NCBI RefSeq assembly: GCF_900103915.1
Contig: NZ_FNIG01000005.1
Coordinates: 124,001-188,000 of the forward strand
Length of the DNA stretch: 64,000 nt
Direction of reading: 5' to 3'
DNA from: Tenuibacillus multivorans
GTDB lineage: Bacteria > Bacillota > Bacilli > Bacillales > Alkalibacillaceae
The notes under the pieces were generated by a model that ran no database searches, was not told the DNA's origin, and worked only from the letters and a program-made list of their open reading frames with translations. Of the stretch, positions 60,533 through 64,000 are shown piece after piece (position 1 is the first letter of the stretch; every line of letters starts with the position of its first letter). Both the position numbers and the translations under genes were made by a program.

Positions 60533-61681
60533 ATGAAAATAACAACATTCACAACCTATGTTGTCCCACCGAGATGGCTATTTTTAAAAATCGAAACGGA
60601 TGAAGGGATTACGGGTTGGGGCGAACCGGTTATTGAAGGACGTGCCGAAACAGTTCAAGCAGCAGTTCATGAGCTTGAGGACTGTTTAATAGGTAAAAAT
60701 CCATTACACATTGAAGACCATTGGAATGTCATGTATCGTTCTGGCTTTTACCGTGGTGGTCCGATTTTGATGAGTGCGATAGCGGGTATTGACCAAGCCT
60801 TATGGGATATTAAAGGGAAATATTATGACGCACCTGTTTATGAACTAATGGGTGGTGCATGTCGTGACTCTATTAAGGTTTACTCATGGATTGGTGGCGA
60901 CCGACCAACTGATGTTGGAAAAGCTGCAAAAAAGGTTGTCGAAAAAGGCTTTCAAGCTATTAAAATGAATGGAACAGAAGAACTACAATACATTGATACG
61001 TATGACAAAATTGATCAAGTTATTGAACGGGTTGCAGCTGTACGTGATGCAGTTGGACCAAATGTTGGAATTGGCATAGATTTTCACGGCCGTGTACATA
61101 AACCGATGGCCAAAATATTAGCAAAAGAACTAGAACCGTATCGTTTAATGTTTATTGAAGAACCGGTATTACCCGAAAACAATGAAGCCTTACGAGAGAT
61201 TGCTAGTCTAACAGCTATTCCTATAGCGACTGGCGAAAGAATGTATTCAAGGTGGGACTTTAAGTCACTTCTTGAAGACGGTTATGTTGACATTATTCAA
61301 CCGGATTTATCACATGCAGGCGGTATTACGGAAGTTAAGAAAATTGCAAGTATGGCTGAGGCATATGATGTTGGCCTCGCACCTCATTGTCCTTTAGGGC
61401 CGATTGCTCTAGCTGCATGTTTACAAGTTGATGCGACGAGTCATAATGCGTTTATTCAAGAGCAGAGTCTTGGGATTCACTACAATAAAGGTAATGATTT
61501 GTTAGACTACATAGAAGACCGTACTGTTTTTGCATACGAAAATGGTCACGTTGGGTTACCGAAAGCACCAGGGTTAGGAATTTCGATTAATGAGGAATGT
61601 GTGAAAAAGATGGCTGAGAGAGGCCACCGATGGCGAAATCCCGTATGGCGACATGAAGATGGAACTGTCGCGGAATGGTGA
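60533..61681 (+). CDS. dgoD: Enolase-superfamily sugar-acid dehydratase, D-galactonate dehydratase-like
   Basis: 382 residues, the length of Dgo[40 protein letters not shown], the metal ligands in [12 protein letters not shown] (Asp), [10 protein letters not shown] (Glu) and [12 protein letters not shown] (Glu), then [16 protein letters not shown] and the catalytic His in [13 protein letters not shown] all match D-galactonate dehydratase. It would convert galactonate to 2-keto-3-deoxygalactonate. A kinase for that product could be either KdgK-like enzyme; no matching aldolase is in the window. AGGTGATAAAGG precedes the ATG. Confidence 0.9.
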   Translation: MKITTFTTYVVPPRWLFLKIETDEGITGWGEPVIEGRAETVQAAVHELEDCLIGKNPLHIEDHWNVMYRSGFYRGGPILMSAIAGIDQALWDIKGKYYDAPVYELMGGACRDSIKVYSWIGGDRPTDVGKAAKKVVEKGFQAIKMNGTEELQYIDTYDKIDQVIERVAAVRDAVGPNVGIGIDFHGRVHKPMAKILAKELEPYRLMFIEEPVLPENNEALREIASLTAIPIATGERMYSRWDFKSLLEDGYVDIIQPDLSHAGGITEVKKIASMAEAYDVGLAPHCPLGPIALAACLQVDATSHNAFIQEQSLGIHYNKGNDLLDYIEDRTVFAYENGHVGLPKAPGLGISINEECVKKMAERGHRWRNPVWRHEDGTVAEW

Positions 61682-61711
61682 TGAATTAGAGTTTTCTGAT
61701 TGAGCAAAAGG

Positions 61712-61922
61712 TCAATTGTTACGATTGATAGAGTACTCAGTATGGGGGATTGGGGAATAATAGCTTTTGTATGGGTAATTAAATTGTTTAATGGGGATTC
61801 AGTACCCGTTATAGGGCAAAAAACGAGGATCATTGGGGAATTATCGACGATTATAGGGTAATTAATGAGGGTGATCGGGCACTCAGCATGGTTTATTGGG
61901 GAATTAAATTTTTCATTAGGGC
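61712..61922 (+). repeat. 21-bp tandem array, ATTGGGGAATTA type (array 8)
   Basis: About ten copies at 21-bp spacing: GAGTACTCAG, ATTGGGGAATAA, TATGGGTAATTAA, AATGGGGATTCAG, ATAGGGCAAAAAA, ATTGGGGAATTAT, ATAGGGTAATTAA, ATCGGGCACTCAG and ATTGGGGAATTAA. It occupies most of the gap between the dehydratase and AEC transporter genes; no other gene is seen in this 380-bp stretch. Confidence 0.92.
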
Positions 61923-62061
61923 TTCGGCCCCCTTATAGATCACAGAAACCGGTATAAGTCTTGACTGATGGATTCATTAGAAAGATTGAAGGGCTTTCCT
62001 TTAACCACCAAATCATATATATTTAGAATTATGAGTTTCATAGATGAAAGCTGGTGACAAT

Positions 62062-62958
62062 ATGAGTCTATTTATTGAAGTGGTTTTGCCAATTGTCAGT
62101 ATTTTCGCGATTGGGTATATCCTTCAGAAGTGGCGTCATTTAGATGTCAAAACCGCTTCAGCCATCACGATTTACGTCTTTGTTCCATTTTTAGTGTTTC
62201 AAGCGTTTTATGATGGGGATTTCAGTGGCGAATTCCCGATGATTGTGCTTATAAGTCTATTAATTTTATTCGCTATAATTTTTCTAGATAAGTTGTTAGC
62301 TATGATATTTAAATGGGACAGGGGAGAGGAAAGTGGTATGATCCTCTCGACTGCCTTTATGAATGCAGGTAATTATGGTGCGCCTGTAATTTTATTTGCT
62401 TTAGGTGAAGAGGCTTTTACCTATGCGATTTTATTCATGGCGATTCAAACGATCATCATGAATGTATTCGGGGTATATTATGCGTCACGCGGTGATTACG
62501 AAATACGCTATGCGATTTATTCTGTTTTTAAAATGCCGGCTACATATGCGATAATCTTGGCCTTGCTACTCAATACCTTTGACGTACAGGTGCATGCGCG
62601 AATACTTGAGATGGTAGACTTTATGGCGGCGGTAGCTATTCCGCTCATGATGGTAGTGTTAGGGATGCAGCTCGCTAATATTACGTTTAAAGAATTCGAG
62701 ATTGGAAAGGTAGCCATCGGTTCCACGATCAAACTAATATTAATGCCGTTCATAACGTGGCTGTTTGTGATCATCTTACCCATCTCGCCGTTATTAGGAC
62801 AGGTTCTTGTTATCCAATCAGCTATGCCGGCAGCGGCAACGACAACGATGTTTGCATTAGAATTCCGAGCGCGGCCGGACCTTGTGTCGAGTGTCACATT
62901 AGTTACGACGCTACTCAGTATCGTGACGATTTCTGTTTTATTAGTCATCATGGTCTAA
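62062..62958 (+). CDS. AEC-family (auxin efflux carrier-like) transporter
   Basis: 298 residues from ATG 62062; an ATG at 62044 lacks a ribosome site, whereas GGTGA lies before 62062. About ten membrane segments. VVLPIVSIFAIGYILQKW at the N-terminus, AFMNAGNYGAPVILFALGEEA, AIPLMMVVLGMQLA and QSAMPAAATTTMFA are typical of AEC/malonate-type carriers. Probably exports or imports an organic acid such as malate or malonate. A bidirectional terminator follows. Confidence 0.88.
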   Translation: MSLFIEVVLPIVSIFAIGYILQKWRHLDVKTASAITIYVFVPFLVFQAFYDGDFSGEFPMIVLISLLILFAIIFLDKLLAMIFKWDRGEESGMILSTAFMNAGNYGAPVILFALGEEAFTYAILFMAIQTIIMNVFGVYYASRGDYEIRYAIYSVFKMPATYAIILALLLNTFDVQVHARILEMVDFMAAVAIPLMMVVLGMQLANITFKEFEIGKVAIGSTIKLILMPFITWLFVIILPISPLLGQVLVIQSAMPAAATTTMFALEFRARPDLVSSVTLVTTLLSIVTISVLLVIMV

Positions 62959-62973
62959 TGGTGCAAACATAAC

Positions 62974-63005
62974 GAACCCCACTCACCAACACGTGAGTGG
63001 GGTTC
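62974..63005. terminator. Bidirectional terminator between the AEC and ABC permease genes
   Basis: GAACCCCACTCAC-CAACAC-GTGAGTGGGGTTC, a perfect 13-bp stem, followed by AATTT. Confidence 0.85.
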
Positions 63006-63037
63006 AATTTCTAGGGGGGAAAAGTACTCTATATCAA

Positions 63038-64000
63038 TTAGCTTCGGATTTCTTGACGCATAAAGATGGCATAAGCAATTAAGAAGCAAACGGTACATAG
63101 AGCTAATATGCCAAACACTTGTGGCCATATTATCGTAAGACTTTCACTAATTCCAAGTGGGCTTGGAATAGCTCCTGTTGCTTGTTCCATCGTGACCGGT
63201 CCGAGTGTTCGGAATCCGGGGTTAAGTAAAACGGTCGTAATTTCAGAAATTAGATAGTTCGGTGACAACCGCATATACATGGTCATCTTTTCTTGGTTCA
63301 TCGCTTGGGTTTGGTTGGCTTGAAATAGATCTTCTGGCATCGCTGCCGTTACAATAAGGTTGACAATGATCGAGTAGAAAACGCTGAAAAATAACCAGAT
63401 GGCAATTCCAGATAGCGCTGATGTAGCAGCTTGTTTGAATAAAATTGAGAACAAGATCGACAGTGCTAGCCAGAAAGCGATGTATAACACGATCATCATT
63501 AAATAGACAAACACCCGTATAAATTCCTCAAACGTCGGTGGAATTCCGATGATGAGAATGCCTAGTGAGAATATAAGAGCCCCAAGCATTAACACTAAAA
63601 AGGCTATGACAAAAAGGCTACCTGTGAATTTGGCTAAGATTAAATAATCCCGTGGAATCGGCTGAGACATAATGCGCAATAATGTTTTATTATTTTTTTC
63701 AGAATTGATCGCATCAAATCCCATGGCGATTCCGAGTAGTGGACCCAATAAACTTATAAACGTAATAAAAGGAGGTAACGCACCGTTTTCTCCTGAGATG
63801 GTAAAGATTTTTAAATATAGGAATAATTCTTTTGACGAATCGATGTTACTAGCTACATCGCGAATCGATGTTAAAGCTGAATAAAGTGATCCGATACAGG
63901 TCAAAAGAATAATAACCATTAAAATGTTAAAACGAATACTCGTAATATGGTCGCGAATTTCTTTTTGAACTAAGACCCAAAAAGGACTGTTCGCTGTGTT
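63038..64000 (-). CDS. ABC-2 type transporter permease, 5' end outside the window
   Basis: The frame stays open to the right edge, so the gene starts beyond 64000; the visible 320 residues begin NTANSPFWVLVQKEIRDHIT and lead into the first membrane helix (IRFNILMVIILLTCIGSL). A large extracellular loop, then GIAMGFDAINSEKNNKTLLRI, the cytoplasmic coupling helix typical of the NosY/ABC-2 permeases, is followed by five more helices. It would pair with an ATPase encoded to the right. Substrate unknown. Confidence 0.88.
   Translation of the reverse strand, partial: NTANSPFWVLVQKEIRDHITSIRFNILMVIILLTCIGSLYSALTSIRDVASNIDSSKELFLYLKIFTISGENGALPPFITFISLLGPLLGIAMGFDAINSEKNNKTLLRIMSQPIPRDYLILAKFTGSLFVIAFLVLMLGALIFSLGILIIGIPPTFEEFIRVFVYLMMIVLYIAFWLALSILFSILFKQAATSALSGIAIWLFFSVFYSIIVNLIVTAAMPEDLFQANQTQAMNQEKMTMYMRLSPNYLISEITTVLLNPGFRTLGPVTMEQATGAIPSPLGISESLTIIWPQVFGILALCTVCFLIAYAIFMRQEIRS

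Noticed and set aside
1-64000. Transposase, prophage, rRNA or tRNA genes
   Set aside because: I looked on both strands and found no recognisable sequences; the only mobile-like signal is the 21-bp arrays.

Overview
The window looks like a chromosomal segment of a low-GC, Gram-positive Bacillaceae, probably a halophilic or alkaliphilic relative of Bacillus. The evidence is strong AAGGAGG-type ribosome binding sites, many TTG/GTG starts, a ybbE-ybbD-ybbC-like muropeptide operon, SLH-domain surface proteins, a SinI-like antirepressor, and three TRAP carboxylate transporters, a type common in sodium-driven salt-lovers. I saw no rRNA, tRNA, insertion sequence, prophage or CRISPR array. The species assignment is inference.

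Layout. 1-5.1 kb (minus strand): a cell-wall turnover operon, amiE - nagZ - namZ, the last cut by the window edge. 5.6-6.8 kb: a nitroreductase and a small DUF4025-like gene. 7.0-18.0 kb: a CdaR-type regulator, then one long operon glcD-glcF, TRAP dctPQM, SDR dehydrogenase, PPC/DUF296 protein, acyl-CoA ligase, thiolase and zinc-ribbon/OB protein. Together these could import a hydroxy acid, oxidise it to a keto acid, activate it with CoA and cleave it thiolytically. 18.1-29.4 kb: a cell-surface block with an M14 carboxypeptidase, a DUF1028 protein, three SLH proteins (one with a transglycosylase-like domain, one with NlpC/P60), a chemoreceptor and a large phosphodiester-glycosidase-like exoprotein. 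29.7-36.7 kb: a permease, a Crp/Fnr regulator, a c-di-GMP-I riboswitch heading a 44-residue SinI-like gene, a nucleoside hydrolase, GNAT and MFS proteins, a 1-Cys peroxiredoxin and small zinc-ribbon/DUF2188 genes.

37-62 kb is a sugar-acid catabolic island. It holds a GGT-like enzyme, two KdgK-like kinases, a hydroxyacid dehydrogenase, paired ChrA half-transporters, a second chemoreceptor and an aldo/keto reductase. A LacI-controlled operon follows (PHI-like isomerase, TRAP, kinase, HPS-like synthase, Gfo/Idh oxidoreductase), then an FAH-family protein. A divergent RpiR-controlled pair comes next: gluconate kinase on one side, and a short 6-phosphogluconate dehydrogenase, TRAP and galactonate-dehydratase-like gene on the other. 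The window ends with an AEC carrier and a partial ABC-2 permease.

Three things stand out. (1) Eight intergenic arrays of a degenerate repeat with an exact 21-bp period. Two apparently different families (TGTCCAAGTT and TTGGGNANTCAG) reduce to one module, TTGGRCACTMAG, when one is reverse-complemented; several arrays alternate two unit types to give a 42-bp super-period. (2) A c-di-GMP-I riboswitch directly upstream of an orphan sinI-like gene, which would tie the second messenger to the Sin biofilm switch. (3) Two operons whose gene combinations do not match a pathway I can name: glcDF-TRAP-thiolase-DUF35, and TRAP-PfkB-HPS-PHI. glcD also has no ATG, GTG or TTG at its proper N-terminus and appears to start at ATT.
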